Below are positions 25,878 through 34,690 of a stretch of 64,000 nt of DNA, one piece after another. The position numbers and the translations under genes were made by a program. The notes beneath the pieces are model-generated. The model saw nothing but the letters and a program-made list of their open reading frames with translations. It did not search any database and was not told the DNA's origin. Position 1 is the stretch's first letter. The number at the start of each line of letters is the position of its first letter. The stretch is from DATFQE01 sp963738205 (lineage in GTDB: Bacteria > Actinomycetota > Thermoleophilia > Gaiellales > Gaiellaceae). The stretch covers positions 558,001 through 622,000 of the forward strand of contig CAVTVQ010000007.1 of assembly GCA_963738205.1 (NCBI GenBank). The letters are read 5' to 3'.

Positions 25878-27350
25878 CTAGACGCCGAAGGGGTTGTACG
25901 GGCGGGTGCCCGTCGAAACGATCACGCTCTTCGTCTCCAGGTAGAGGTCGAGCGTCTCGATGCCGAGCTCGCGGCCGAATCCCGACTGCTTGTAGCCGCC
26001 GAACGGGATGCCGGGGAAGGCGGTGTAGGGCATGTTGATCCCGACCGTGCCCGCCTTGATCTGGCGCGCGAGCCGGTGGCCGCGCGCGGGATCGCCCGTC
26101 CAGACGGTGGCGAAGAGCCCGTACCTCGAGTCGTTCGCGATCCGCACGGCGTCCTTCTCGTCCTCGAACGGGATCACCGTCACGACCGGGCCGAAGATCT
26201 CCTCCTGCGCGACCGTCATGCCGCTCTCGACGCCGGCCAGGACGGTCGGCGGGTAGAACGCTCCCTTGCCCTCCGCGGGCTCGCCGCCGGTGACGACCTC
26301 GGCACCCTCGTCCCGGCCCTTGTCGACGTAGCCGTGGACACGCTCACGGTGAGCAGTCGAGATGAGCGAGCCCATCTGCGTCTCGGGATCGAGCGGATCG
26401 CCGACCTTCAGGCTGCTCGCCTTTTCGGCGAACTCGGCCACGAAGTCGTCGTAGAGCGGCTGCTCGACGAGGACGCGCGAGCGCGCCTCGCAGCTCTGGC
26501 CGGCCGAGTAGTAGATCGACCAGACGGCGCTCGGGATCGCGTCCGCGAGGTCGGCGTCGGCGAAGACGATGTTCGGGCTCTTGCCGCCGAGCTCGAGCGT
26601 CACACGCTTGAGGGGCTCGGCAGAGAGGCGCATGATCTCGGCGCCGGTCTTGGTCGAGCCGGTGAAGGCGACCTTGTCGATCCCAGGGTGGCGGACGAGG
26701 TAGGCGCCGGTCGTCGGCCCGTCCCCGGGCACGACGTTCACGACGCCCTCCGGGAAACCGACCTCGGCCGCGAGCTCGGCGACGCGCAGAGCCGTCAGCG
26801 GCGTGGCGGGATCCGGCTTCAGCACGACGGTGCACCCGGCCGCCAGGGCGGGTGCGAGCTTCCACGTCGCCATCATCAGCGGGTAGTTCCAGGGCACGAT
26901 CTGGCCGGCGACTCCCACCGGCTCCTTGAGCGAGTAGAAGAGCAGCGAGCCGCCCACGGGATTCGCCCGACCCGCGATCGAGGCGATCGCCGACGCGTAG
27001 AAGCGGAAGTTCTCGATCGCGCCCCCGAGCTCCGCCTTGACCGACGCGAGCGCCTTGCCGACGTTGCGCACCTCGAGCTCGGCGAGCTCCTTGCGGTTCG
27101 CCAGCATTGCATCCGCGAGCGCGTGCAGCAGCCGAGAGCGCTCGGTGCCCGGAGTCTTCGCCCACGCTCCGCCGAGCGCGGCGCGCGCAGCCTCGACGGC
27201 CCGGTCGATGTCGGCCTCGCCGGCCACGGCGACACGGGCGAGCGGCTCGCCGCTCGCGGGCTCGCTCAGGTCACGGATCTCACCGGAAACGGGCTCGACG
27301 AGCTCCCCGCCGATGAAGAGCCCGTACTCCCGCTGGGTGGTGACCGCCAT
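25878..27350 (-). CDS. NAD(P)-dependent aldehyde dehydrogenase
   Basis: 490 residues, full length for the family. Visible: IVPWNYPLMM and KPDPATPLTA (cofactor), FTGSTKTG, ELGGKSPNIVF (catalytic Glu), GQSCEARSR (catalytic Cys), EEIFGPV. It resembles betaine- or phenylacetaldehyde-type enzymes. Since phenylacetate genes are in the window, phenylacetaldehyde oxidation is possible, but sequence alone cannot fix the substrate. Convergent with DUF1385. Confidence 0.88.
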   Translation of the reverse strand: MAVTTQREYGLFIGGELVEPVSGEIRDLSEPASGEPLARVAVAGEADIDRAVEAARAALGGAWAKTPGTERSRLLHALADAMLANRKELAELEVRNVGKALASVKAELGGAIENFRFYASAIASIAGRANPVGGSLLFYSLKEPVGVAGQIVPWNYPLMMATWKLAPALAAGCTVVLKPDPATPLTALRVAELAAEVGFPEGVVNVVPGDGPTTGAYLVRHPGIDKVAFTGSTKTGAEIMRLSAEPLKRVTLELGGKSPNIVFADADLADAIPSAVWSIYYSAGQSCEARSRVLVEQPLYDDFVAEFAEKASSLKVGDPLDPETQMGSLISTAHRERVHGYVDKGRDEGAEVVTGGEPAEGKGAFYPPTVLAGVESGMTVAQEEIFGPVVTVIPFEDEKDAVRIANDSRYGLFATVWTGDPARGHRLARQIKAGTVGINMPYTAFPGIPFGGYKQSGFGRELGIETLDLYLETKSVIVSTGTRPYNPFGV

Positions 27351-27444
27351 CGCGAGGCACGATACCGAGGGGGCGGCCTCAGCGCAGGGCTTGACAGTGC
27401 CCCGCTTCTAATGGCACCGTTGCCTTACTAGAAGGGAGCCTGGT

Positions 27445-27558
27445 ATGCGTGGTATCGCGTACCTGCGGCGACGGTTGAGTAGAGCAGAACGTTCGCGTCC
27501 GCCTGCTTCCAGTCCCGGACACCGGATGGCTGAGACCCCCAAGGCGCCTGCCTCGTGA
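27445..27558 (+). CDS. Possible 37-residue leader ORF
   Basis: ATG at 27445 has GGGAG upstream. The product is basic (MRGIAYLRRRLSRAERSRP) with no signal or known domain. It lies in the 242-bp gap before the DUF11 protein and could be a leader peptide or a chance frame. Confidence 0.25.
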   Translation: MRGIAYLRRRLSRAERSRPPASSPGHRMAETPKAPAS

Positions 27559-27592
27559 TCGACTGATGGCGGGCCTGTCACAAGGAGGAAGC

Positions 27593-28945
27593 ATGCGCCG
27601 AATGCTCATGGTGCTGACGACGGCAATCAGCATGGTCCTGCTCGTATGCGGGGCCGCAGCGGCCTCTATCACGCTCTTTGAGCCGCCCCTCTTCCACGTC
27701 TTCCCTGCGTCGGTCAACGGACAGAGCGGCGTCGGCGGCTTCCCCTGGAAGAGCGCTCCCCTTGGGGCGATCCCGGCGTGTGTCCCAACCCCAACGAACG
27801 GACAGTACGACCAGGCGGTTGTCGCCAATACTGTCGCTCCTACTGGCGAGCCTCCTGGGTTCGGACTGCAGTCGTTGCGTATGTCGAACGCATGTGCGTC
27901 TAGTGAGTTCTTCAACCAGACGTATTCCCCACAGGAGCTACAACAGGTCGGCGAGCAGAGGCCCAACAAGGTGTTCCTCGCCGAGTTCTCGGTTATGTCC
28001 AAGATGCCCACCCACCAACCCGGACTGTTCATAAGCGTCAGCCCGGACTCCGGCGAGGGCTCGCGCATGTCCTGGGTCGGCCTGGAAGACACCGCGGCCG
28101 GTATTCGGGTCAGCGTCAACGACACCCCCGACGTCGATGGCGAGTTCGTCGCGCACCCTGGCCCTCTGCTTGACCGCACCAGTCCGCACGAGATCAGGTT
28201 CTGGATCAAGGTCAACCAGGGCATTGACAACGACCTGGTGCGAATCTCTGTCGACGGTGAGGACCTTGGTCAGTGCTTCACGACGTGGGAGAACTACTAC
28301 CGCACCGCTCCGGAGCAGGCACCGCCGCCGAACCGCAATACGCCCGCGACCATCAACAGCCTACAGTTCCGCTCCAGCGTGCCGGGACCCGCTGGCCTTG
28401 CCGGTAATGGCTACCTGTTCGACAACGTGAGCATCACTCCGAGCAACGGTCCTGGTCCACCAGGTTGCGACACGCCGATCGAGAAGACGGCTGACAGCCC
28501 CACGGTGACCGCCGGTGGCCGCGCGGGCTACCGGATCACCGTCCGCAACCGCGGCCGTCTCCCCGCCCGCAACCTCCGGGCCTGCGATCAGATCCCGCGG
28601 GGAATGACGTTCATAAGCGCCGACCGCAGGCTGCTTCGCATTGGCGGCCGGCGCTGCCTCGTGATCCCGCGCCTGCGGCCAGGCCAACGCGTCAGCGTCC
28701 ACCTCGTGCTCCAGGTAAATGCGAACGCGGCGCCCGGCACGCTGTCGAACACCGCCGAGGTCACCCCGCCGCCGACCTCGCCGCCACCGGCGGGAGAGCC
28801 GGGGGCGCCGCCCGCGCCGGGCGCGCCGCCCGCGGTCATCGCGAAACCCCCGCCCATCGCGAGGGCCAAAGCCAACGTGAAGATCGTCAAAGCCGCTCCC
28901 AGGAAGGAGGAGCGTCCCAGTCGACGGCCGCGGTTTACCGGATAG
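27593..28945 (+). CDS. Secreted protein with DUF11-like domain and Pro-rich tail
   Basis: 450 residues. ATG at 27593 follows AAGGAGG. A signal peptide (MRRMLMVLTTAISMVLLVCGAAAA) precedes a ~270-residue beta-rich region of no recognised family, resembling a concanavalin-like jelly roll. A DUF11-type repeat follows (IEKTADSPTVTAGGRAGYRITVRNRG and VSVHLVLQVNANAAPGTLSNTAEVT). The end is Pro/Ala-rich and then very basic, with no sortase motif or membrane anchor. Base composition is visibly less GC-rich than in the neighbours, a possible sign of transfer. Likely a cell-surface or extracellular protein. Confidence 0.7.
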   Translation: MRRMLMVLTTAISMVLLVCGAAAASITLFEPPLFHVFPASVNGQSGVGGFPWKSAPLGAIPACVPTPTNGQYDQAVVANTVAPTGEPPGFGLQSLRMSNACASSEFFNQTYSPQELQQVGEQRPNKVFLAEFSVMSKMPTHQPGLFISVSPDSGEGSRMSWVGLEDTAAGIRVSVNDTPDVDGEFVAHPGPLLDRTSPHEIRFWIKVNQGIDNDLVRISVDGEDLGQCFTTWENYYRTAPEQAPPPNRNTPATINSLQFRSSVPGPAGLAGNGYLFDNVSITPSNGPGPPGCDTPIEKTADSPTVTAGGRAGYRITVRNRGRLPARNLRACDQIPRGMTFISADRRLLRIGGRRCLVIPRLRPGQRVSVHLVLQVNANAAPGTLSNTAEVTPPPTSPPPAGEPGAPPAPGAPPAVIAKPPPIARAKANVKIVKAAPRKEERPSRRPRFTG

Positions 28946-28972
28946 CCGCCGACGACGCTCTCGCGCGCGCGA

Positions 28973-30145
28973 CTAAGAGCGATCGAACAGCGCAGCCTGG
29001 CCTTGGCCGACGCCGACGCACAGCGTCGCGAGGCCGTAGCGGCCGCCGCGGCGGCGGAGCTCGTGCAGGAGCGTTACGACGAGGCGCGCGCCGCTCATTC
29101 CGAGCGGGTGCCCGATCGCGATCGCGCCACCGTTGACGTTCACGCGCTCGGGATCGAGCCGGAGCTCGCGGATCACGGCCAGGCTCTGTGACGCGAAGGC
29201 CTCGTTCAGCTCGACGAGGTCGACGTCGCCGGCCTCGATCCCTGCGCGGGCCAGCAGCTTGTGCACGGCCGGCACGGGCCCGATCCCCATCACGCGTGGG
29301 TCGACGCCCGCCACCGCCCCGGCCACGAACGCGCCGAGCGGCTCCACGCCGAGCTCCCGCGCCCGCTCCTCACTCGCAATCACGAGCGCCGCGGCTCCGT
29401 CGTTGAGACCGCTCGAGTTGCCGGCGGTCACCGTGCCGCCCGCGCGGAACGCCGGCTTCAGCGCCGCCAGCTTCTCGACCGTCGTGCCCGGACGAGGGTG
29501 CTCGTCCCGGTCGACCTCGCCGACCGTGATCAGCTCGTCGTCGAACCGGCCTGCTTCGGCGGCCTCGGCCCACCGCCGTTGCGACTCGGCGGCGAACGCG
29601 TCCTGGTCCTCGCGGGACACACCCCAGCGCTCGGCGACGTTCTCGCCGGTCTCGCCCATCGACTCGAGCGGGAACATCGCCTCCATGCGCGGGTTCGGGA
29701 AGCGCCAGCCGAGGGTCGTGTCCCAGGCCGTCTGGTTGCCGCGCGGGAACGCCTGGTCGGGCTTCGCCAGCACCAGCGGCGCACGGCTCATCGACTCGAC
29801 GCCTCCCGCGACGAACAGGTCGCCGTCGCCCGCGCGAACCGCGTGGCACGCCGCCACCACAGCGGACAGCCCCGAGGCGCACAGGCGGTTCACGGTCACG
29901 CCCGCCACGCTCTCGGGCAGCCCGGCGAGCACCGCAGCCATGCGCGCCACGTTGCGGTTGTCTTCACCGGCCTGGTTGGCGCAACCGAAGTAGACGTCCT
30001 CGATCTCTCCCGCTGGGACTCCCGCTCGCTCCACCGCGGCAGCGATCGCGGCAGCGGCGAGGTCGTCGGGCCGGACGCTCGCCAACGCCCCGCCGTACCG
30101 GCCGACCGGCGTTCGGACAGCGCTGAGGACGACCGCGCGGCTCAC
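28973..30145 (-). CDS. paaJ: Thiolase, probable 3-oxoadipyl-CoA thiolase
   Basis: 390 residues. NRLCASGLSAV holds the nucleophilic Cys; GGAIAIGHPLGMSGAR (His) and CVGVGQGQA (second Cys) complete the site. The stretch FGCANQAGEDNRNVARM is typical of PcaF/PaaJ thiolases that release succinyl-CoA from 3-oxoadipyl-CoA, the last step of both phenylacetate and protocatechuate routes. It starts 9 bp after mqnD, so it is in that transcript. Confidence 0.85.
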   Translation of the reverse strand: MSRAVVLSAVRTPVGRYGGALASVRPDDLAAAAIAAAVERAGVPAGEIEDVYFGCANQAGEDNRNVARMAAVLAGLPESVAGVTVNRLCASGLSAVVAACHAVRAGDGDLFVAGGVESMSRAPLVLAKPDQAFPRGNQTAWDTTLGWRFPNPRMEAMFPLESMGETGENVAERWGVSREDQDAFAAESQRRWAEAAEAGRFDDELITVGEVDRDEHPRPGTTVEKLAALKPAFRAGGTVTAGNSSGLNDGAAALVIASEERARELGVEPLGAFVAGAVAGVDPRVMGIGPVPAVHKLLARAGIEAGDVDLVELNEAFASQSLAVIRELRLDPERVNVNGGAIAIGHPLGMSGARLVVTLLHELRRRGGRYGLATLCVGVGQGQAALFDRS

Positions 30146-30154
30146 AGCGCCGCC

Positions 30155-30982
30155 CTAGCTGACGAACTCGACGCGGACAGGCGCTGGGAAGGCGCCGATC
30201 GCCTCGCCGCGGCGCAGCAGCTCCGCAACCGCGGAGCGCCCCTCGTCGCCGTAGTCCTGCGTGAGCTCGTTCACGTACATGCCGACGAAGCGGTCGGTCA
30301 ACTCGGGATCGAGCCCGCGGCCGAACTGGCCGGCGTACGCCAGCGCGTCCTGCCGGTTCTCGAGGCCGGCGCGGATCGACTCCTCCAGCACAGCCGACAG
30401 CTCCCGCAGGGCGTCGGCGCCGAGGTCGCGGCGTGCGGCGTTCACGCCGAGCGGCAACGGCAGCCCCGTCTCGAGCAGCCACCACTCGCCGAGGTCGACG
30501 ACCTTCTGCAGCCCGCGTAAGCCGTAGGTGAGCTGGCCCTCGTGGATGAGCAGGCCGGCGTCCGCCGTGCCCTCGATCACCTGGTCGAGGATGCGGTCGA
30601 AAGGCGCCTCCCGGTACTCGAAGTCGCCGAGATAGAGGCGCGTGACCAGGAAGGCCGTGGTCATCCGGCCCGGCACGGTGATGCGAACGTCGGCCAGCTG
30701 CTCCTTGGTCATCGGCTCGCGGGCGACCACGATCGGCCCGTAGCCCGAGCCCATGCTGGCGCCGTGCGGCAGCAGCGCGTAGCTGTCCTGCACGAAGGGA
30801 TACGAGTGCAGCGACAGCGCCGTCACCTCGAGCCGGCCCTCCAACGCCCACTCGTTGAGCGTCTGGATATCCGCCAGCACGTGTTCGAACTCGAACTCGC
30901 GCGGGTCGACGACTCCTGCGGCGAGGCCCCAGAACATGAATGCGTCGTCGGGATCGGGACTGTGCCCGAGGCGGATCAACAC
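30155..30982 (-). CDS. mqnD: 1,4-dihydroxy-6-naphthoate synthase (futalosine menaquinone pathway)
   Basis: 275 residues from GTG. The MqnD signature LGHSPDPDDAFMFWGL opens the protein, and TALSLHSYPFVQDSYALL and GLLIHEGQLTYG follow. The enzyme converts cyclic de-hypoxanthinyl futalosine in the alternative menaquinone route. It implies menaquinone-based respiration by the futalosine pathway here. Lies between a hypothetical gene (14 bp upstream) and the thiolase. Confidence 0.93.
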   Translation of the reverse strand: MLIRLGHSPDPDDAFMFWGLAAGVVDPREFEFEHVLADIQTLNEWALEGRLEVTALSLHSYPFVQDSYALLPHGASMGSGYGPIVVAREPMTKEQLADVRITVPGRMTTAFLVTRLYLGDFEYREAPFDRILDQVIEGTADAGLLIHEGQLTYGLRGLQKVVDLGEWWLLETGLPLPLGVNAARRDLGADALRELSAVLEESIRAGLENRQDALAYAGQFGRGLDPELTDRFVGMYVNELTQDYGDEGRSAVAELLRRGEAIGAFPAPVRVEFVS

Positions 30983-30996
30983 GGCGACCGAGGCTA

Positions 30997-31353
30997 CTAG
31001 GTGCCCTGGCGATCGTGCCCGAAGAACCAGCGCTCGAGCTTCTTCAGCACTTCTTCCCGCTGGAACGCAGGCACGGTCTCCTGCGAGCCGTCCTGGGCCG
31101 AGACGTGCGAGTCGTCCGAGAGCGTGCCGTTGGCCGCCGCGAGCGCGTCCTCCAGCTCGTAGCCCTCGAAGATGTAGTCGTCACGACGGGGGTCGCCGTT
31201 GGCGCGGTGCTGCGGGTTGACCGCGCGGCCAACGGCCCAGATCGCGCCCTGACGCCGCTCGATCCAGACGACGATTCGCTCCTCGGCGCCGTTCTCGTCC
31301 ACGCCGCGAACGGTTCGTTCGGCGAATCGCGCCGGAGACGACGAGAGGCGCAT
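30997..31353 (-). CDS. Hypothetical protein
   Basis: 118 residues if ATG at 31353 is used; longer starts would run into the divergent gene. A compact beta-rich domain (ERIVVWIERRQGAIWAVGRAV, DDYIFEGYELEDALAAANG) and a helical tail ending WFFGHDRQGT. No family recognised. It heads an operon with mqnD and paaJ and diverges from another unknown gene 25 bp away. Confidence 0.6.
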   Translation of the reverse strand: MRLSSSPARFAERTVRGVDENGAEERIVVWIERRQGAIWAVGRAVNPQHRANGDPRRDDYIFEGYELEDALAAANGTLSDDSHVSAQDGSQETVPAFQREEVLKKLERWFFGHDRQGT

Positions 31354-31378
31354 CGGAGGCAAGGATACAATCGCCCCC

Positions 31379-31642
31379 GTGGCCAAGCTCTCGGAGCTTT
31401 TCCGGAATCCGTTCTCGTTCCTGTTCACACGCAGCTCGTCGGAGGAGCGGGTCGCCGCCTACGTGATCCGCGAGCACGAACGCGGTCGGCCGCTCGCGGA
31501 GATCCTCGAGGACCCGTACGTCAAGAACCGCACGACGCCGCAAGAGCGGGAGCGCCTGCTCGACCGCCCCGAGCTGATAAGGGCGATCGGCGACGACGTG
31601 ATCGCGTCCGTCCGCGGCTCGAGCTCGACGACCAGCGCCTAG
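31379..31642 (+). CDS. Hypothetical protein
   Basis: 87 residues from GTG. Soluble, charged and helical (FLFTRSSSEERVAAYVIREHERGRPLAEILEDPYV). The pattern suggests a short conserved actinobacterial protein with no known role. Divergent from the gene at 31353; its last four bases overlap the convergent cyclodeaminase-family gene. Confidence 0.6.
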   Translation: MAKLSELFRNPFSFLFTRSSSEERVAAYVIREHERGRPLAEILEDPYVKNRTTPQERERLLDRPELIRAIGDDVIASVRGSSSTTSA

Positions 31643-32568
31643 ACGGTCGTCCCGACCCCGCGCTCGCGTGCCCGCTCCAGGGCGGCGGAGCCGATTGCTA
31701 CATCCCAGGCCGCGATCCCGTTCGACTTGAAAACGACGATGTCGTCGGGAGAGTGGCGGCCTTCGAGCTCGCCGGCGACGACCTCGTGCAGCTCGTGCAC
31801 CTCGAGCCAGTCCAGCGCGCCCGCCTGGACCGGCTCGATCAGGTCGCCCGACTCGAGCTTGGCCTGCTCGAGCGAGTCGCAGCACACGAACGCGGCCTGT
31901 TCGAGCACCACGTTGTCGAGCTCCCGCTTGCTCGGGTCGTTGGCGCCGACCGCGCACACGAGCGCACCGGGCTCGAGCCAATCGCCTCGCAGCACCGGGT
32001 CCTTCGACGTCGTGACCGTCACCACCACGTCCCCAGCGGCAGCATCGCGGTGCGACTCGGCCGGCTCGGCGCCGACCCGCTCGCAGAACGACCGCAAACG
32101 ATCCTCGCTGCGGCAGTAGGCGACGACCCGCTCGATCGACGGGACGGCTGCGCGGATGCACTGCACCTGCGTCTCCGCCTGGAAGCCGCAGCCGATTACT
32201 CCCAGCGACGTCGCGCCTTCGCGCGCGAGGTACTTCGCAGCCACTCCACTCGCCGCACCTGTACGCAGCTGGCCGAGGCGGTGTGCCTCGACGACGGCCG
32301 CGAGCTCGCCGCGGTCGGTGGCGAAGAGCACGACGACGAACGGCTCGCCCGCGGCCACCGAGAGGTACGACTTGAGCCCGGCCAGCTCGAGCTCGTGGTC
32401 GACAGCGGACATGACGGCGAACGTCCCGTCCTCGACCGGCTGCCGGGTCCGCGGTCGGTTGTCGACCGCGCCGCGTGCGAGCCGACGGAAGCACTCCTCG
32501 ATCGCCGCGAGCGCGTCCTCCGCAGTCAGCAGCGAATCGACGTCCTGCTCGGTCAGGTAGAGCGGCAC
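31639..32568 (-). CDS. Ornithine cyclodeaminase / mu-crystallin family protein
   Basis: 309 residues. Rossmann motif LGVIGCGFQAETQVQCI; conserved LKSYLS region with the active-site Lys, and later FKSNGIAAWDVA. Members act as ornithine cyclodeaminase, alanine dehydrogenase or ketimine reductase; the sequence does not decide. GTG start. It is followed upstream by DUF421 and a hypothetical gene on the same strand. Confidence 0.85.
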   Translation of the reverse strand: MPLYLTEQDVDSLLTAEDALAAIEECFRRLARGAVDNRPRTRQPVEDGTFAVMSAVDHELELAGLKSYLSVAAGEPFVVVLFATDRGELAAVVEAHRLGQLRTGAASGVAAKYLAREGATSLGVIGCGFQAETQVQCIRAAVPSIERVVAYCRSEDRLRSFCERVGAEPAESHRDAAAGDVVVTVTTSKDPVLRGDWLEPGALVCAVGANDPSKRELDNVVLEQAAFVCCDSLEQAKLESGDLIEPVQAGALDWLEVHELHEVVAGELEGRHSPDDIVVFKSNGIAAWDVAIGSAALERARERGVGTTV

Positions 32569-32578
32569 CGAGTGGAGT

Positions 32579-33025
32579 CTAGGAACGCTGGCGGGGGATG
32601 AAGCTGATCTGACCGCTCGTCTCGAGCACCCCCCACTGCACGTCCTCCAGCGTGGCGATCTGCTCCTGGCGGGCGAGCGCGGCGAGCTCCTCCATCGTGA
32701 TCCGGTTGCGGCGCAGGTTGCGCTCGATTGGCTTGCCGTCCTGGACGACGATCACCGGCTCGCCCTCGAGGACCGGCCGTAGCCGCGGGAAGCGGAAGTT
32801 CGTGTAGGAGATCGCGACGGTAAGCAACGCCACCGTCGAGCCGACCAGCAGCATGCCCGTGACCGAGAAGTCGTTCTGCGTGATCCCTTGCTGCACGAGG
32901 TCGCCGATCATCACGAGCATGATCAGATCGAACGGCTCGAGCGACGAGAGCTCGCGCCGGCCGACCGCGCGCGTCAGGAAGAAGACGAAGAGGAAGCCGA
33001 CGGTTGCACGGATGACCAGGTCCAT
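32579..33025 (-). CDS. DUF421 (YetF-type) membrane protein
   Basis: 148 residues. Three hydrophobic segments near the N-terminus with LTRAVGRRELSSLEPFDLI, then the cytosolic domain with VIVVQDGKPIERNLRRNRI. Typical of YetF/DUF421 proteins, whose molecular role is unclear. Spacing of three bases to the upstream gene suggests co-expression. Confidence 0.83.
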   Translation of the reverse strand: MDLVIRATVGFLFVFFLTRAVGRRELSSLEPFDLIMLVMIGDLVQQGITQNDFSVTGMLLVGSTVALLTVAISYTNFRFPRLRPVLEGEPVIVVQDGKPIERNLRRNRITMEELAALARQEQIATLEDVQWGVLETSGQISFIPRQRS

Positions 33026-33028
33026 GTC

Positions 33029-33553
33029 CTACGGGAAGATCGTCACCGAGCGATCGATCGTCAGCAGGAGCTCTTCGCCGTCGTAGAGCTCAACGTCCTG
33101 CGAGCGGTGACCGACGTTCGTGGGGTTGACCTGGAACTGCAGGAAGTAGACGTGCTCGCCGCCCGCCGGGATGTGGCCGAGCTCCATCGCGACCCGGCCG
33201 TTGCGGCTCGCCTCGCTCATCGGCGCCGGCTCGGCGCTGTTCAGCGTCATGCCTTCCATCCACCCCGGGTCGAGGACGAGCGTGGCGTTCTTGATCTCTC
33301 GATGGGCGTGGATGTGGAAGCGAGACTCGAAGTAGAGGCCACTCCGCAGGCGCGGGGGTGAATAGACCGACAGGGACGCGACGTCGGCTCCCACCTCGTC
33401 CGTCTCCGGCCGCTGGCCGAACGCGTTCAGCAAGGCGGCCAGGCACAGGACAACGAGCAGCGACAGGCACACCCAGCGCGCTGCCGGCCGTTTCTCGCGT
33501 CCGACCAGGTCGCGGTGCCGCCGCAGCGTGAGCAGGTCGGGGACGTCTGCCAC
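33029..33553 (-). CDS. Hypothetical single-pass membrane protein
   Basis: 174 residues from GTG. A basic N-terminus, one helix (WVCLSLLVVLCLAALLNAFG), then an extracellular beta-rich part without cysteines. The domain resembles small immunoglobulin-like exported domains but no family is certain. It precedes DUF421 by three bases; the pair may act together in the membrane. Confidence 0.65.
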   Translation of the reverse strand: MADVPDLLTLRRHRDLVGREKRPAARWVCLSLLVVLCLAALLNAFGQRPETDEVGADVASLSVYSPPRLRSGLYFESRFHIHAHREIKNATLVLDPGWMEGMTLNSAEPAPMSEASRNGRVAMELGHIPAGGEHVYFLQFQVNPTNVGHRSQDVELYDGEELLLTIDRSVTIFP

Positions 33554-33588
33554 GGCGCGGAGTTCGGCGGCCGGGGTAGCGTTCCCCC

Positions 33589-34482
33589 GTGCGTGCCGTC
33601 GTGATCCACGAAACGGGCGGACCGGAAGTACTCCGCGTGGAGGATGTGCCCGAGCCGCAACCGGCCGACGGTCAGGCTCTCCTGCGCGTCGACGCGGCGG
33701 GCGTGAATCGCTTCGACATCAATCAGCGCGGCGGCGGAGCGTCGACGTTCCCACTGGTGCTCGGGAACCCCGGAGACGTCGCCGGTACGCGCGCCGACAC
33801 AGGCGAGCGCGTGGTCGCCACCGGCGCCAAGGGCGGCTACGCGGAGCTCACCGTGGTCGACGAGGCCAACGTCTACCCGCTGCCGGAGAGCCTCGATGCC
33901 GTCGTGGCGGCGGCACTGCCGACGCCGTACAGGACGGCCTGGTGGGGCGTCGTCGGCCGGGGCGGCCTCACCGAAGGGCAGCGGCTGCTCGTCCAGGGCG
34001 GCTCGAGCGCCACCGGTCAGGCCGCAATCGACATCGGTCGCTCGCTCGGCGCCGAGGTCTACGCGACGGCGGGCGAGGCCAAGCAGCAGCGGGTCCGTGA
34101 GCTGGGCGCGGAGGCGCTCGCGTACGACGACCCGCGCATCGCCGAGCTCGGCGCCGATGTCGTCTGGGAGCCACTCGGCGCGCGAACATTCGAGCGCAGC
34201 GTTTCGGCGCTCGGGCGTGATGGACGGCTGATCACGCCCGGGGCCGTCGGCGATCCCAACGTCTCGTTCAGCGTCTGGGGGATCGTCGGCAAGCGCGCCC
34301 GCATCGAGGGCATAGCGGGCCAGCAGGCGCCCCGCGAAGCGGTTCTCGAGCTGCTGGAGCTGGCGGCCCGAGGCGACCTCCACCCCTGGGTCGAACGCGA
34401 GCTGCCTCTGGAAGAAGCGGCCGAAGCGCACCGCCTGATCGAGAGCGGCGAGGTCACCGGGCGCGTCGTCTTGCGGCCCTAG
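33589..34482 (+). CDS. Medium-chain dehydrogenase/reductase, quinone-oxidoreductase type
   Basis: 297 residues. GroES-like N-terminal domain (GPEVLRVEDVPEPQPADGQ, VNRFDINQRGG) and a nucleotide-binding domain (LLVQGGSSATGQAAIDIGRSLGA). No zinc-binding Cys cluster, so the zinc-independent NADPH:quinone or enoyl reductase group. Ends 27 bp before tRNA-Arg. Confidence 0.87.
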   Translation: MRAVVIHETGGPEVLRVEDVPEPQPADGQALLRVDAAGVNRFDINQRGGGASTFPLVLGNPGDVAGTRADTGERVVATGAKGGYAELTVVDEANVYPLPESLDAVVAAALPTPYRTAWWGVVGRGGLTEGQRLLVQGGSSATGQAAIDIGRSLGAEVYATAGEAKQQRVRELGAEALAYDDPRIAELGADVVWEPLGARTFERSVSALGRDGRLITPGAVGDPNVSFSVWGIVGKRARIEGIAGQQAPREAVLELLELAARGDLHPWVERELPLEEAAEAHRLIESGEVTGRVVLRP

Positions 34483-34509
34483 GCGCCGCTACACTGGGCG
34501 CCGCTCCCC

Positions 34510-34582
34510 GCGCCCGTAGCTCAGGGGATAGAGCGCTGCCCTGCGGAGGCAGAGGTCGCAAGTTCGAATCTTGCCGGGCGCA
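34510..34582 (+). tRNA. tRNA-Arg (anticodon GCG)
   Basis: A full cloverleaf: acceptor GCGCCCG (34510-34516) with CGGGCGC (34575-34581), D arm GCTC/GAGC, anticodon stem CTGCC/GGCAG with loop CTGCGGA (anticodon GCG at 34543-34545), T arm GCAAG-TTCGAAT-CTTGC, discriminator A. CCA is not encoded. The body is that of bacterial tRNA-Arg for CGN codons, but position 34 is G instead of the usual A (inosine). The 3' 40 bases are repeated at 40740-40779, which marks the gene as an integration target. Confidence 0.93.
34543..34582 (+). repeat. Direct repeat, left attachment site (tRNA 3' half)
   Basis: 40 bases, starting at the first anticodon base and ending at the discriminator, identical to 40740-40779. 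It restores a functional tRNA, as integrating elements usually do. Confidence 0.8.
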
Positions 34583-34690
34583 TGACCGAAGAGGCTGCAG
34601 ATCGGCCAATTTCTCTCGGTGTCGGGTCGCGACTCAGTCGAGGTACGTCCAAGACACGTCCGTCCACCGAGGAAGATCTAGCTGGCCGTC

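Noticed and set aside
27391..27430. TTGACA with a downstream TA-rich stretch as a promoter for the DUF11 gene
   Set aside because: The -35-like box is good, but no -10 box lies at 16-18 bases; candidates at 12 and 28 bases are outside the usual range.
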